This document shows positions 35,104 to 45,247 of a DNA stretch of 64,000 nt, piece by piece. The stretch comes from Spirosoma taeanense (GTDB lineage: Bacteria; Bacteroidota; Bacteroidia; Cytophagales; Spirosomataceae). A model generated the notes under the pieces. It was not told where the DNA came from. It saw only the letters and a list, made by a program, of their open reading frames with translations, and did no database searches. Both the position numbers and the translations under genes were made by a program. The stretch's first letter is position 1, and every line of letters starts with the position of its first letter. The stretch spans positions 992,001 to 1,056,000 of the forward strand of contig NZ_CP053435.1 of the NCBI RefSeq assembly GCF_013127955.1, read 5' to 3'.

Positions 35104-36330
35104 TCACCTGATTTTGACAACGGCTATTGGATCGGGGGTCTGGTCCCGGTCGCGGGTAACATAGCCTTTCGTAACCACCTTGCCGCCACTCGCCATGAGT
35201 ACAGCCGTCATATAAGCCGCCGACATGCTGGTTCCCTGCGGATAGGTATTGTATCCACCGGCTTTATAGGTAGAACGGCTGTCTTTGCCGGGCGTAGCAT
35301 AATCAATTGGTGGATTTCCGGAGCACGATACACCCAGAAAAACACCCTTGTTGTCATGCGCTGAAGCGGTAAACAGATTTGGTGCGTTGGCGCGGGCCGG
35401 GGAAATCTGATTTGCGTCCTTGTTACTACCCTCCTGGGTATTGCCGGCAGAAATACCAACGAATGCGCCCGTCTTCTGGGCCATGTTAATAAACGCAGCA
35501 TCGACGGCATCGGAGGATTGAACGCCTACGCTGGCATTCACTACGTCGCCCGGACGGGCATGGGCCGCTACAAAATCAGCACCTGCAATCAGGTTTGACG
35601 CTTTGGCATCATTGCCCGTATGACCAACTTTTATGGGGATCACCGTTGCGCCGGCTGCTACGCCAACCGTGCCGATGCTGTTGTTTTTAGCCGCAATGAT
35701 ACCCGCCATATGCGTACCGTGGCCGAGTGCATCGTCGAGCGAACCGGCTCCGGGTCCGCTTGTGAACACGTTATAACCACGGGTTGAATCAACGTTCAGA
35801 TCAGGATGGTCGAGGTCGATACCATGATCAATGATCCAGGCAACGGCCGTCCCTTTGTAATCGATGGGTCCGCCGACATAGGTTACGCCCCAGGGAATTA
35901 CCTGTTTAGGCTGGGTAGCCGAGGGTTCAACCAGGCCGCTGCTTACCAACTGGTCCACAAACCCAACCTGATCCACTTCAAGGTAAGCTACGCGCGGGTC
36001 GTGGCTCAGCCGTTCGGCTTCAGCAGGCGTCAGGCGCGCTGCAAAGCCTCTCAGGGCGGTTCCATAAACCTGCTCGATGTTATCGGAGTTAATGGCCAGC
36101 TGCTTTAGAAACTGGCTGGTATATTTACGGACGGCGGTTAGCCGGTTGGCGTAAGTGTCAACAAAACGACCGCCAGCCAGGGGGTCGGTTTTATAAACGA
36201 CAATGTAGTGCCCAGCAAGCCAGATAGTGGGCGTAGTGGGAATGTTTGTCGTTGGCTCAGTGGGCCGACATCCGGCCAGCAGGCTGATTAAAAGCGACAG
36301 GACAACGATGGAAGTACGGGAAATCTTCAT
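35104..36330 (-). CDS. Subtilisin-like serine protease lipoprotein (S8)
   Basis: 408 residues. Lipoprotein signal with lipobox LLAGC (Cys21). A propeptide-like I9 inhibitor domain (about 40-125: HYIVVYKTDP ... ARLTPAEAERLSHDPRVAYLE) precedes the S8 domain. The catalytic triad is Asp168 (WIIDHGID), His204 (GHGTHMAG) and Ser368 (GTSMSAA), with oxyanion Asn297 (SAGN). It is an extracytoplasmic protease. It lies downstream of the GT-C gene on the same strand (56-bp gap) and is convergent with the T9SS-like gene. Confidence 0.94.
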   Translation of the reverse strand: MKISRTSIVVLSLLISLLAGCRPTEPTTNIPTTPTIWLAGHYIVVYKTDPLAGGRFVDTYANRLTAVRKYTSQFLKQLAINSDNIEQVYGTALRGFAARLTPAEAERLSHDPRVAYLEVDQVGFVDQLVSSGLVEPSATQPKQVIPWGVTYVGGPIDYKGTAVAWIIDHGIDLDHPDLNVDSTRGYNVFTSGPGAGSLDDALGHGTHMAGIIAAKNNSIGTVGVAAGATVIPIKVGHTGNDAKASNLIAGADFVAAHARPGDVVNASVGVQSSDAVDAAFINMAQKTGAFVGISAGNTQEGSNKDANQISPARANAPNLFTASAHDNKGVFLGVSCSGNPPIDYATPGKDSRSTYKAGGYNTYPQGTSMSAAYMTAVLMASGGKVVTKGYVTRDRDQTPDPIAVVKIR

Positions 36331-36386
36331 GTGGACAGAGAAAGAATAAGATGAATGAAGGTCTGAATATAGAAAAAGTCAATCGG

Positions 36387-38075
36387 TCAATCCTGAGTAA
36401 TCGCCCGCTGATTCGGCAAATAGGCCTGTTGTATATTTTTCCGGGGACGACGCAGCAGGATCCGGTGGTGCGGTCGGGTATCGGGTTCAATCCGCCAGAC
36501 CGAGCGTTCCGGATAATAGTCCAGAATCGCCCGGTTCAGACTGTCACCGCGGTCAGCAGCCCAAACCACGGACTGGCTGTCAATATCGGCTCCGTTATAC
36601 ACAAAGTCCCAGATGGTAGCCACGTGGTTCGGGTCATAATCTACCAGTATGAGATGTCGGCCTCCGTCTTCGGTCAGTTCCTGCTGATGAATCGGACGCC
36701 AGAGCATTGGCCCGCTCATCCGGATAAGGAAATCGTAACCCAAAAAGACGAATAGCGTGTGAGCCACGCAGAGACTGGGAAGCAGCAATCCAACCCGTAA
36801 ATAGTGTGGTAAATAAGAAAAACCACGCGTAACAATTCCTGCCAGCACAACGATCACGGGTGAAACGTAATGCGGGGTTTCAAAGCTGGTAATGGCAAAT
36901 GCCAGTATGGGCAGCACCAGCATCGCAAGCAGCGTTAAGTCCAGCGCATTTTGTCCAAGCGGTTCTTTCCGCCGGAACAACCAGTACAGCAGAGGCAGCC
37001 AGTAAGCAATGCCAAACAGAATACCGCCATATATTTTGGCCTTCTGAACCAGCGCTCCCAGATAGCTGCGTAAACTCGTTCGTCGTTTGAAATAAACTTG
37101 GGTTTCATAATCATGTACCTGTTTCATCTCGGGCCGACGGATCACCGGATTTTTTCCCGGCTGCTGAATCAGCAGGGGCCTCGATACTTCATACTGATCG
37201 TAATAAAGCGTATAAGGCAATTTTGTGGGCTGACCGGTAATCTGATAATTATAGGTCATCAGCAACAGGCCGCCCAGCCCAACCACTACGCCTGTTGCCG
37301 CAATAACCGACCAGCGTCTTGACCCCAGCAGCAGAAAGGCAGGCACTAACGCCGTTGCCAGCCCTTCAAACGGGCGGCTAATGGCCAGCAGACAGGCACC
37401 AAGACCCATGATTACACCGTACTGTAGACCTGCCGGGGCTGGCAGCTGACGAAGATGGAACCAGCTCCCAACCACTAAGGCCCCACCCAGCATGGAAACT
37501 GGGCCGCCCCAGTACATCTCGCCAAACAGCGGAAGCAGGTGCCAGTGAGCGCCAATAGCCATGCCTCCCAGCAGGGCCGCTGCCGGAGAGGCTATCGCCC
37601 GCAAGGCCCACCAGATAGCCAATGTGGCCATGCCGTAGCCCAGCCAGACGCCCGCCATCGGAAAGTTGACAAGCAGCCGGCCAATCAGAAGGAGTAAAGC
37701 CTGGGCGGGTGGGTACTTAGAGACATATATCGGATGAACAACAATGTGGGAACTCTCAAAAAAAGGCCATAACGGATGAGACGGGTTGACTAGCCGGCCA
37801 TGGGCGAATGTATCGGCTGCAAGCAGGTTGCCGAACTCATCATTCAGCAGCGGAAACGGGTCGATCAGAAGGTAGATGAACGTCAGCAAAAACAGGCACC
37901 AGAGCGACAAGAGCGCCCCCGCCCGAACCGGTTGGCGGGCGATTTGCTCAAATCCGCGCCAGATTACCTGACCTAACTGATATAGACGGCTTTCGACAGG
38001 CAGATAGCGGACAAAAACCGCTACCAACGCAATCAGCAGTCCATGGATCAGATAAAACGTAAGTGTAGCCCCCAT
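36387..38075 (-). CDS. GT-C fold membrane glycosyltransferase (GT39/ArnT-like)
   Basis: 562 residues with about 11 membrane spans. After the second span the first periplasmic loop begins LLNDEFGNLLAADTFAHG, with the Asp79-Glu80 pair typical of polyprenyl-phosphate-sugar-dependent GT-C enzymes (PMT/ArnT type). A further loop (YVSKYPPAQALLLL) and a large C-terminal periplasmic domain are present. It probably transfers a sugar from a lipid carrier to an envelope acceptor; the acceptor is unknown. No lipid-sugar synthase is adjacent. Confidence 0.75.
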   Translation of the reverse strand: MGATLTFYLIHGLLIALVAVFVRYLPVESRLYQLGQVIWRGFEQIARQPVRAGALLSLWCLFLLTFIYLLIDPFPLLNDEFGNLLAADTFAHGRLVNPSHPLWPFFESSHIVVHPIYVSKYPPAQALLLLIGRLLVNFPMAGVWLGYGMATLAIWWALRAIASPAAALLGGMAIGAHWHLLPLFGEMYWGGPVSMLGGALVVGSWFHLRQLPAPAGLQYGVIMGLGACLLAISRPFEGLATALVPAFLLLGSRRWSVIAATGVVVGLGGLLLMTYNYQITGQPTKLPYTLYYDQYEVSRPLLIQQPGKNPVIRRPEMKQVHDYETQVYFKRRTSLRSYLGALVQKAKIYGGILFGIAYWLPLLYWLFRRKEPLGQNALDLTLLAMLVLPILAFAITSFETPHYVSPVIVVLAGIVTRGFSYLPHYLRVGLLLPSLCVAHTLFVFLGYDFLIRMSGPMLWRPIHQQELTEDGGRHLILVDYDPNHVATIWDFVYNGADIDSQSVVWAADRGDSLNRAILDYYPERSVWRIEPDTRPHHRILLRRPRKNIQQAYLPNQRAITQD

Positions 38076-38278
38076 TCCAATCAGTTTGGATTAGCATGAC
38101 GTTATACAAATGCTCATTAGCTAATCTGTTGATTATACGGATGTTACATCTGTATTTACAGGGGGCTATACTAATTCTATCCGAATAGTTTAGCAAGCGG
38201 ATTTACTGGGCGGAGGTTATGGATATGTTTTTGGTCAACAACTCAACTGATTAAGCACGCTTTACTAGCTTTATGGTC

Positions 38279-39550
38279 TCAATACCCATACCATTCGCCC
38301 CACCACTTCTGCAGGTTCCGGCGGATTTCGGCTTCGCGGGCGTTCTGGCCGGGTTCGTAGAGTTTTTGGCCTTTCAGGTCTTCAGGCAGAAAGTTCTGCA
38401 GCGTAAAATTGCCTTCGTATTCGTGGGCGTACTGGTACTCGTTCCCGTAACCAATCTGCTTCATAAGCTTCGTCGGCGCGTTACGTAAGTGCAGCGGCAC
38501 GGGCAGGTGGGCCGTCTGTTCGGCTAGGGCAATGGCGTCGTTGATCGCTACGTAACTCGCGTTGCTCTTGGGCGAAGTCGCCAGATAAACCGCCACCTGC
38601 GACAGAATAATCCGGCCCTCAGGCATGCCAATGGCTTTGATGGCCTGCACCGCTTCCGAAGCCATAATCAGGGCAGTAGGGTTGGCGTTGCCAATATCTT
38701 CTGACGCCAGAATCAGCATGCGCCGGGCAATGAACACCGGATCTTCGCCCGCCACGATCATCCGGGCCATCCAGTAGAGAGCTGCGTTCGGGTCGGAGCC
38801 GCGCAGGGACTTGATAAAGGCCGAAATAATGTCGTAATGCTGCTCGCCTGATTTATCGTAACGGGCAATGTTCTGCTGGGCTACAGTTGTTACGACCTCG
38901 TCCGTAATGAATAACGGTTCGGTCGATACGTGCGCCGAGGCTACTAATTCGAGCAGGTTCAGGAGTTTACGGCCGTCGCCCCCCGATAGCCGCAGCAGGG
39001 CATCGTAGGATTCAATCTGAATCTGTTTTGACTGAAGAAACGCATCCTGCGCAATCGCCCGGTCAACTACCTGAATCAGTTCTTCGCGGCTGAGCGCTTC
39101 GAGGATATACACCTGGCAGCGCGAGAGCAGGGCGCTGTTCACCTCAAACGACGGATTCTCGGTAGTGGCTCCGATGAGTGTAATCTGTCCTTTTTCGACG
39201 GCCCCGAGCAGGGCATCCTGCTGACTTTTGTTGAAGCGGTGAATTTCGTCGATAAAGACCACCGGAGGAAACATACCCGAAGGTCGGCTCAGCACGTCGC
39301 GAATCTCTTTAACCCCGGAGTTAATAGCGCTGAGAGCTACAAACGGTCGCTTGACGGTTTCGGCCAGCAGCAGAGCCAGGGTTGTTTTGCCCACGCCCGG
39401 CGGTCCCCACAAAATCATGGAGGGCAGCCGCCCGGCGTTAACAGCCCGGCGCAGCGCACCCATAGGGCCAATTAATTTACGCTGGCCAATTACATCGTCG
39501 AGGGTGCGGGGGCGAACCCGTTCGGGTAGGGGCGTTGAGTCCGTATTCAT
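38279..39550 (-). CDS. rarA: Replication-associated recombination protein A
   Basis: 423 residues, normal for RarA/MgsA, a clamp-loader-like AAA+ ATPase acting at stalled forks. It has Walker A GPPGVGKTT (49-57), Walker B VVFIDEIHRFNKSQQDALL, the sensor region GATTENPSFEVNSALLSRCQ, and the C-terminal MgsA oligomerisation segment (NAALYWMARMIVAGEDPVFI). The start is ATG 39550. It is a single gene with about 200 bp of unremarkable sequence downstream. Confidence 0.96.
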   Translation of the reverse strand: MNTDSTPLPERVRPRTLDDVIGQRKLIGPMGALRRAVNAGRLPSMILWGPPGVGKTTLALLLAETVKRPFVALSAINSGVKEIRDVLSRPSGMFPPVVFIDEIHRFNKSQQDALLGAVEKGQITLIGATTENPSFEVNSALLSRCQVYILEALSREELIQVVDRAIAQDAFLQSKQIQIESYDALLRLSGGDGRKLLNLLELVASAHVSTEPLFITDEVVTTVAQQNIARYDKSGEQHYDIISAFIKSLRGSDPNAALYWMARMIVAGEDPVFIARRMLILASEDIGNANPTALIMASEAVQAIKAIGMPEGRIILSQVAVYLATSPKSNASYVAINDAIALAEQTAHLPVPLHLRNAPTKLMKQIGYGNEYQYAHEYEGNFTLQNFLPEDLKGQKLYEPGQNAREAEIRRNLQKWWGEWYGY

Positions 39551-39637
39551 CCGGCGAAGTTACCCGAATGGCGGGGTATGCGCAACTGATAGCCGCCGGT
39601 CTGGCTACTATATCGGCTGCGGGTTTATACCAACAGA

Positions 39638-39672
39638 AAGCCCGGTAACTGGAGAGCTACCGGGCTTAGATC
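39638..39672 (-). terminator. Hairpin downstream of the ECF sigma gene
   Basis: AAGCCCGGTA (39638-39647) pairs perfectly with TACCGGGCTT (39658-39667). On the minus strand it is followed by only a short T-run, so it is a moderate terminator. Confidence 0.6.
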
Positions 39673-39692
39673 AGGTTTAGGAGTAGTCAGGG

Positions 39693-40292
39693 TTAAAGAG
39701 AAACGCTCTCTGGGGTAACGTACCGCTTAAGGTTGCTCATTGCACCAAAGATCAGGTTATAGACCGATTGAATATTGATCTGCATCAGAGCCGAAATTTC
39801 TTCGTTGCTCATGTTCTGAAAATACCGCAGGTGAACGGCTTCACGCTGACGGCGGGGTAATTTTTCAAGAGCCTGATGCAGGCATTCATTCATAAAAGAA
39901 TCTTCTTCAAAGGCAATCAGCTGGTTCTCGTGCGACGGATCAGCGCCGGGGAGCGTATCACCGATACGCCGGCCATTGGTGATGTCGTCCTGACTGACCA
40001 GCTTCTGCTCGGCGGTCAGGTGACGAACCAGTTTCCGTTTGATGGAAGCCATCAGATAAAACCGGACCGAAGTTGTCGGGCCGATGGTTGTCCGATGTTT
40101 CCACAATTCAACGAACAGGTCGTGAATGCAATCTTTAATCAGTGCGCGGTCGGTAGCAAAGTGGGCGCAATAGTGGTAAAGGGTTTGAACATAGTTTTGA
40201 TACAAGCGAGCGAAAGCGTTTTCATCACCACCTCTGAATAGGTTCCAAAGCGTTTCATCATCCGGGCCGGACTGGGTACGAGAACGGGGCAT
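39693..40292 (-). CDS. ECF-type RNA polymerase sigma factor
   Basis: 199 residues. Sigma region 2 (about 20-85: FARLYQNYVQTLYHYCAHF, IKDCIHDLFVELWKHR) and region 4 (about 135-190: ALEKLPRRQREAVHLRYFQN, NEEISALMQINIQSVYNLIF). It belongs to the FecI-like/Bacteroidota ECF group. No anti-sigma factor is adjacent; the FecR at 59-847 is almost 39 kb away and there is no evidence they are partners. It lies upstream of a terminator. Confidence 0.93.
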   Translation of the reverse strand: MPRSRTQSGPDDETLWNLFRGGDENAFARLYQNYVQTLYHYCAHFATDRALIKDCIHDLFVELWKHRTTIGPTTSVRFYLMASIKRKLVRHLTAEQKLVSQDDITNGRRIGDTLPGADPSHENQLIAFEEDSFMNECLHQALEKLPRRQREAVHLRYFQNMSNEEISALMQINIQSVYNLIFGAMSNLKRYVTPESVSL

Positions 40293-40393
40293 GAGTAGGT
40301 TAGGTAAGGGTTGAGGATGCGATTCAGCTCTGTAAACTTACCGATAAATAATTGAATTAAAAAAGGTAGTTAAAATAAAATTTTTTTGTGGGC

Positions 40394-42106
40394 TTATTTC
40401 ACAATTTGAAGAGGGGTAAATATGAATCGATTTCCGTTGAACAAACCGCGGTCGCTGAGCTTTAAAGAAGGTATCACCAGCAAAGCCATAAAGGACAGTG
40501 TCATATAGGGCGCAGCGAGGACACTCCCCAAATTTGCTTTGGCAAACTCGTCGAGCAACGTGTATTGGGCCGCAATCTCATACCCATCCGTGTCCGTCAT
40601 CAAACCGGCAACGGGCAGCGGCAGCAGTTGTTCGTCGGCTGTGGTAGTCAGATGCAGGAATGTTCGTCGGCTCATCAGCTCGGAGTCGTGTTCGTGAGGA
40701 GCCGTTCCGGCCACCGCCGACAGCCCACCGCCGGCCTCAATAACCAGATTAACGGCCCGGCAGATACTGGCGTCGTCGCAGCCTACCGCCGTGATGTTGT
40801 GGGAGTCGTGCCCCACCGATGAGGCAATGGCACCCTGTTTCAATCCAAAGTTTTTAATGAAAGCGACCGCCGGGGGCATATCCTCATAACGGTTAACGAC
40901 AGCGAGCTTGAGCAAATCCCGATCCACGTCCGGCACGAGCTGGCCGTTTTCAAGTTTCGGCTCCAGGTGCAGTTCGTTGGTGATCAGCTGGCCATCGAGC
41001 GCTTCAATCACGCGGATCAGGCCCGTCGCTTCACCATCTGTGGAAGCCGGGACGATAAACTCGGCGGGTTCTTTCGGGGAGCAGTTGAACTGATTCAGGG
41101 CTGCACTGCGCAGATCCGGAATCCGGGATTGACCATCTTCAGCTACGATCTCACCATTGATAACCGTTTGCCGAACCCGGAAGCTCTGTAAATCTTCGAC
41201 CAGAATATAATCGGCCGGGTCACCCTCGCGCAGCAGACCCACCGGCAGCCGGTAATGCAGAACCGGGTTCATACAGGCCGCCCGCAGAATGTTCCAGAGC
41301 GAATGGCCCTTTGCCCGCGCACGCACCACCAGTTGATTAATATGTCCCTGGGCCAGAGTATCGGGATGCTTGTCGTCCGAACAGAACATAATCTGAGTCG
41401 GAAACTCGCTTAGCAGCGGAATCAGAGCCTCGAAGTTACGGGCCGCGCTGCCTTCACGAATCAGGATGTGCATACCCCGCCGGGCCTTGTCCAGACCTTC
41501 TTCAAACGTAAAGCACTCGTGATCGGTTGTAATACCGGCGTCGATGTAACGTTGCGCGTCTTCGCCGGTAAGACCGGGGGCGTGGCCGTCAATGGGTTTG
41601 TTGAAAGCATTGGCCAGGGCGATTTTGGCCATGACCTCGCCATCCTGCTGCAGCACACCCGGAAAATTCATCATCTCGGCGAGGTAGCCAATCTCTTTCA
41701 GACCGAGCAGATACCTGACGTCGCTGACGCCAATGGTGGCCCCCGCCGTTTCGAAAGCCGTTGCCGGGACGCATGAGGGCGCGCCGAACATAAATTTAAA
41801 CGGAACCCGTTTGCCTTCCTGAATCATATACTCAACACCCGGTACGCCCAGCACGTTACCAATTTCGTGAGGGTCTGATACGGTTGCGACCGTGCCATGC
41901 ACCACGGCCAGCCGCGCGAACTGGGGCGGGGTAAGCAGCGAGCTTTCAATGTGAACATGGGCATCTACAAAACCCGGCAGCAGATAAGGCTCATCCGCCC
42001 GCTCGGGCCCGAGTCGTTCGAAGCGGGCAATCCGTCCGTTCTCGACGGTCAGGGTGCCGTAATAAATTGTCTGGTCGAAAAGATTCAGAATATTGGCCGT
42101 GGGCAT
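40394..42106 (-). CDS. ade: Adenine deaminase
   Basis: 570 residues, typical of bacterial AdeC, converting adenine to hypoxanthine. Amidohydrolase metal motif PGFVDAHVHIESS, followed by HGTVATVSDPHEIGNVLG and IDGHAPGL. The C-terminal AdeC domain includes SVGHDSHNITAVGCDD. The gene starts 3 bp after the stop of the acyltransferase-like gene, so the two are cotranscribed. That pairing has no obvious metabolic logic. Confidence 0.95.
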   Translation of the reverse strand: MPTANILNLFDQTIYYGTLTVENGRIARFERLGPERADEPYLLPGFVDAHVHIESSLLTPPQFARLAVVHGTVATVSDPHEIGNVLGVPGVEYMIQEGKRVPFKFMFGAPSCVPATAFETAGATIGVSDVRYLLGLKEIGYLAEMMNFPGVLQQDGEVMAKIALANAFNKPIDGHAPGLTGEDAQRYIDAGITTDHECFTFEEGLDKARRGMHILIREGSAARNFEALIPLLSEFPTQIMFCSDDKHPDTLAQGHINQLVVRARAKGHSLWNILRAACMNPVLHYRLPVGLLREGDPADYILVEDLQSFRVRQTVINGEIVAEDGQSRIPDLRSAALNQFNCSPKEPAEFIVPASTDGEATGLIRVIEALDGQLITNELHLEPKLENGQLVPDVDRDLLKLAVVNRYEDMPPAVAFIKNFGLKQGAIASSVGHDSHNITAVGCDDASICRAVNLVIEAGGGLSAVAGTAPHEHDSELMSRRTFLHLTTTADEQLLPLPVAGLMTDTDGYEIAAQYTLLDEFAKANLGSVLAAPYMTLSFMALLVIPSLKLSDRGLFNGNRFIFTPLQIVK

Positions 42107-42109
42107 AAA

Positions 42110-43360
42110 TCAGATACGGATGAAAAGTTTTCGGCGGTACATCCACCAGAGAATCAGATAAAAAACCGCCAGCGTGGCTATACCAATCAGCAGGGGTTCA
42201 TAAACCGGGCCAAACACCTGAAACGGACCGTGACCAAGATGAATATAAAAGGAGTTAATGATGAAGCGGTCAATCAAATGCACCAGGCAGTAAATGGCAA
42301 TGGAGTTCATGCCGATCACCACGAGCGGGAAGGCCCAGCCGCGTTTGTCGGCTCTGTCGATCAGGGCGTAGAACCCGGCCAGCAGCCAGCAGCACCAGCC
42401 ACCGCTGAACAAAACCCAGGCCGGCGTCCAGATGCGCTTGACTACGGGGCAGATGCCCGTCACCTGCAGCATAAGTCCCAGCGTAATCCCGGCAGCACCG
42501 GCAATGAGTAATCGTTTTAGGACGGCGTTATGCGCTAGTCCGGCGCGCAGCCAGCGACCGACCTGGAGGCCCAGCAGCATCGTGCCGAGGGTCGGGATAA
42601 AGCTAAGCGTGGCGTAACCGCCCCCGTTAAACAGGAACGGATGTTCGCGCGGGAACAGGTTCAGAAACCATGTATCAAACGCCCAGGCGAGGTTGCTGTT
42701 TTTGTTGAAGTGAACCATCAGACCCGTATAATGCTCCGGCCAGTTGGCTGGTACGCCTACGGCGGTATAATCGAAATTTGGGCCGGGGGCTGGGTAGAGA
42801 ACGAAAGCCAGCCAATACAACACCAGAATACCGGCAAAGGCAATCCAGCCGGTGCGGGGTCGGGCGTAGCCCAGCAGAAATAAAAACGGGTAGCCTAAAC
42901 CAATCTGCGACAGCGTATCCTCGAACGTAAAATAGGTCTGGCTGGCGTGGATGGAACGTAAAAAAACGCCCAGCAAAACCAGAATCAGCGACCGCCGGAG
43001 CGCGTGAGCGAACTGATGACCAAATGAATGCCCCTGGGTTAATCGGCTGGCGAGGGAATAAGGCAGAGCAACACCCACCAGAAACGAAAACGACGGCTGA
43101 ATCAGGTCGTGCAGCGAACAGCCCGCCCATTCGACATGACTTTGGTGATAGGCCAGAAACGCCCAGAAGGCGCTGTCGGGAAAGGCCTCGTGTAACTTAT
43201 GAAACTGCAGCAATTCGGCTGCCATCAGAAACATGACAAAACCCCGGTAGGCATCCATCGACATCAGGCGGCCGGCCAGGAAAGGGCCCGATTGAGCGGG
43301 CAGAGCCGACGCGTTGGCCGACCGGACGCCGGTTGGGTTTTCGGGCAGAGGAAACGACAT
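42110..43360 (-). CDS. HGSNAT-like/DUF5009 membrane acyltransferase
   Basis: 416 residues from ATG 43360 (an extension to 43441 is unlikely). About 10-11 membrane spans. The opening [16 protein letters not shown] and [20 protein letters not shown] are characteristic of heparan-alpha-glucosaminide N-acetyltransferase-like proteins, in which a membrane protein moves acetyl groups from cytosolic acetyl-CoA to an extracytoplasmic amino sugar. Here the acceptor is unknown. It is in an operon with adenine deaminase and divergent from altronate dehydratase. Confidence 0.85.
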   Translation of the reverse strand: MSFPLPENPTGVRSANASALPAQSGPFLAGRLMSMDAYRGFVMFLMAAELLQFHKLHEAFPDSAFWAFLAYHQSHVEWAGCSLHDLIQPSFSFLVGVALPYSLASRLTQGHSFGHQFAHALRRSLILVLLGVFLRSIHASQTYFTFEDTLSQIGLGYPFLFLLGYARPRTGWIAFAGILVLYWLAFVLYPAPGPNFDYTAVGVPANWPEHYTGLMVHFNKNSNLAWAFDTWFLNLFPREHPFLFNGGGYATLSFIPTLGTMLLGLQVGRWLRAGLAHNAVLKRLLIAGAAGITLGLMLQVTGICPVVKRIWTPAWVLFSGGWCCWLLAGFYALIDRADKRGWAFPLVVIGMNSIAIYCLVHLIDRFIINSFYIHLGHGPFQVFGPVYEPLLIGIATLAVFYLILWWMYRRKLFIRI

Positions 43361-43493
43361 GAGCAGGCAGGGTTTGGGCGTCAAAAGTTGGGAATGCCGC
43401 CCACATTCGCAAAAGAGTTGGATTAAAGTTTTTGCCAACAAGTGGTATATTTCGGTCTGTCACGTCTCTTTACTGAAAACCAGATATCCAAGA

Positions 43494-45170
43494 ATGCCTG
43501 CCCGCGTATTGAAAGTCCACCCCGCCGATAACGTCATCGTCGCCCTGCGCGATCTGTCGGCCGGGGAGCAAATCGAATTCGATGGCCAGACCTACGTACT
43601 GCCGTATGCCGTAGGGGCTAAACATAAATTCGTCACCGAAGACCGCCAGCCCGGCGATCCAATCAGGATGTATGGCGTGCTGGTGGGTAAGGCTACCCGG
43701 CCCATCCAGCGGGGTGAACCCATCACGACCTTTAATCTCAAACACGACGCCGATCGCTACGGCCTCGACAAAAAACAGCCTTACGCCTGGCTGCCGCCCG
43801 ATGTATCGCGCTGGCAGAATCGCACCTTCATGGGCTATCACCGCGCTGATGGCAGCGTTGGGACCCGTAACTACTGGCTTGTGGTGCCGTTGGTGTTCTG
43901 CGAAAACCGCAATGTGTTGATTTTGAAGGACGCTTTCGAGCGCGAACTGGGGTACGCCCAGCCCGAAACGTACCGCGAACAAGTGCATGAACTCCTGAGC
44001 CTATACCGGGCGGGCGATCTGGACGTCATTAAAAAGATGCAGCCGTTTGTCGATGCCTCGCAGAATCGGACGTTACCCCAGCCTAACCCAACGAAAGCGA
44101 ACCGGCCCTTCAAAAACGTTGACGGGATCAAGTTCCTGACGCATGAGATGGGCTGTGGCGGCACCCGGCAGGATTCGGCTTATCTGGGCTCGCTGCTGGC
44201 GGGGTTCATTAACAACCCGAACGTAGCAGGTGCAACGGTGCTGAGCCTGGGCTGCCAGCACCTGCAGGCCGACACGATCGAAAATGAAATCAAGCGCCAG
44301 AATCCGAAGTTCAATAAACCTCTGCTGATATTTGAACAGCAGGCCGGCACCGAATATGCTCTGATGGCGCAGGCGGTGAAAGAAACGTTTCTGGGCCTGA
44401 TCCAGATCGACAACGTTGAACGGCAGCCCGCTCCGCTGAGCGCATTGACTATCGGACTGAAATGTGGTGGTTCCGATGGCTTTTCGGGTATTTCTGCCAA
44501 TCCGGTGCTGGGTCAACTGTCGGATATTGTAGTTGGGCTTGGTGGCAAAACTGTGCTGGCCGAATTTCCTGAACTCAACGGCGTGGAGCAGGAACTGATT
44601 AATCGCACGCCCGACACAGCCAAAGCCCAGAAATTCATTGACCTGATGGGCAGCTATTCCGCTTCGGCCGAAGCCGTTGGGTCGGGTTTCGATATGAACC
44701 CGTCGCCGGGTAATATTAAGGATGGTCTGATTACCGACGCTATCAAGTCGGCGGGAGCCGCCAAAAAAGGCGGGACCGCCCCCGTTGCCGATGTACTGGA
44801 CTACGCCGAACCCGCCACCACGCCCGGTCTGAACCTGCTCTGCACCCCCGGCAACGACGTAGAAGCGACGACGGGCATGGCCGGGTCGGGTACCAACGTC
44901 ATTCTGTTCACGACTGGTCTGGGAACGCCTACGGGGAATCCCGTTTGTCCGGTCGTGAAGATTTCGACCAACACGGTCCTCCAACGGCGCATGCCCGACG
45001 TCATCGATTTTGACAGCGGCCCCATTATCGATGGCGAGCAAAGTATTGAACAAAATGCCGATGCCCTGCTGGAGTACATTGTCCGGCTGGCTTCGGGCGA
45101 AGAAATTACCCAGGCCGAACGGTTGGGGCAGGACGATTTTATTCCCTGGAAACGGGGGGTATCACTTTAA
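43494..45170 (+). CDS. UxaA-family altronate dehydratase
   Basis: 558 residues from ATG 43494; the open frame before it (from 43314) overlaps the divergent gene and is not protein-like. An N-terminal SAF domain (1-90: RVLKVHPADNVIVALRDLSA) is joined to the dehydratase domain with GYHRADGSVGTRNYW, EMGCGGTRQD, GLKCGGSDGFSG and GNPVCPVVKISTN. It dehydrates altronate or a related sugar acid to a 2-keto-3-deoxy acid in uronate or deoxysugar catabolism. It is followed by an SDR, likely the same pathway. The exact sugar is uncertain. Confidence 0.9.
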   Translation: MPARVLKVHPADNVIVALRDLSAGEQIEFDGQTYVLPYAVGAKHKFVTEDRQPGDPIRMYGVLVGKATRPIQRGEPITTFNLKHDADRYGLDKKQPYAWLPPDVSRWQNRTFMGYHRADGSVGTRNYWLVVPLVFCENRNVLILKDAFERELGYAQPETYREQVHELLSLYRAGDLDVIKKMQPFVDASQNRTLPQPNPTKANRPFKNVDGIKFLTHEMGCGGTRQDSAYLGSLLAGFINNPNVAGATVLSLGCQHLQADTIENEIKRQNPKFNKPLLIFEQQAGTEYALMAQAVKETFLGLIQIDNVERQPAPLSALTIGLKCGGSDGFSGISANPVLGQLSDIVVGLGGKTVLAEFPELNGVEQELINRTPDTAKAQKFIDLMGSYSASAEAVGSGFDMNPSPGNIKDGLITDAIKSAGAAKKGGTAPVADVLDYAEPATTPGLNLLCTPGNDVEATTGMAGSGTNVILFTTGLGTPTGNPVCPVVKISTNTVLQRRMPDVIDFDSGPIIDGEQSIEQNADALLEYIVRLASGEEITQAERLGQDDFIPWKRGVSL

Positions 45171-45212
45171 CTAAGCGAAGCGCGAAAGCAAATGGGGCTG
45201 TTATCGCTCATT

Positions 45213-45240
45213 CAGTTTTCGCGCGTTCATTCTTTCGCCC
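45213..45240. repeat. GAGTGAA-type short repeat, copy 3
   Basis: It reads ATTCAGTTTTCGCGCGTTCA and continues TTCTTTCG, following CGCTC. It is related to 8020-8049 and 52649-52670, and lies 7 bp before the ATG of the SDR gene. Confidence 0.5.
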
Positions 45241-45247
45241 TATAAAC

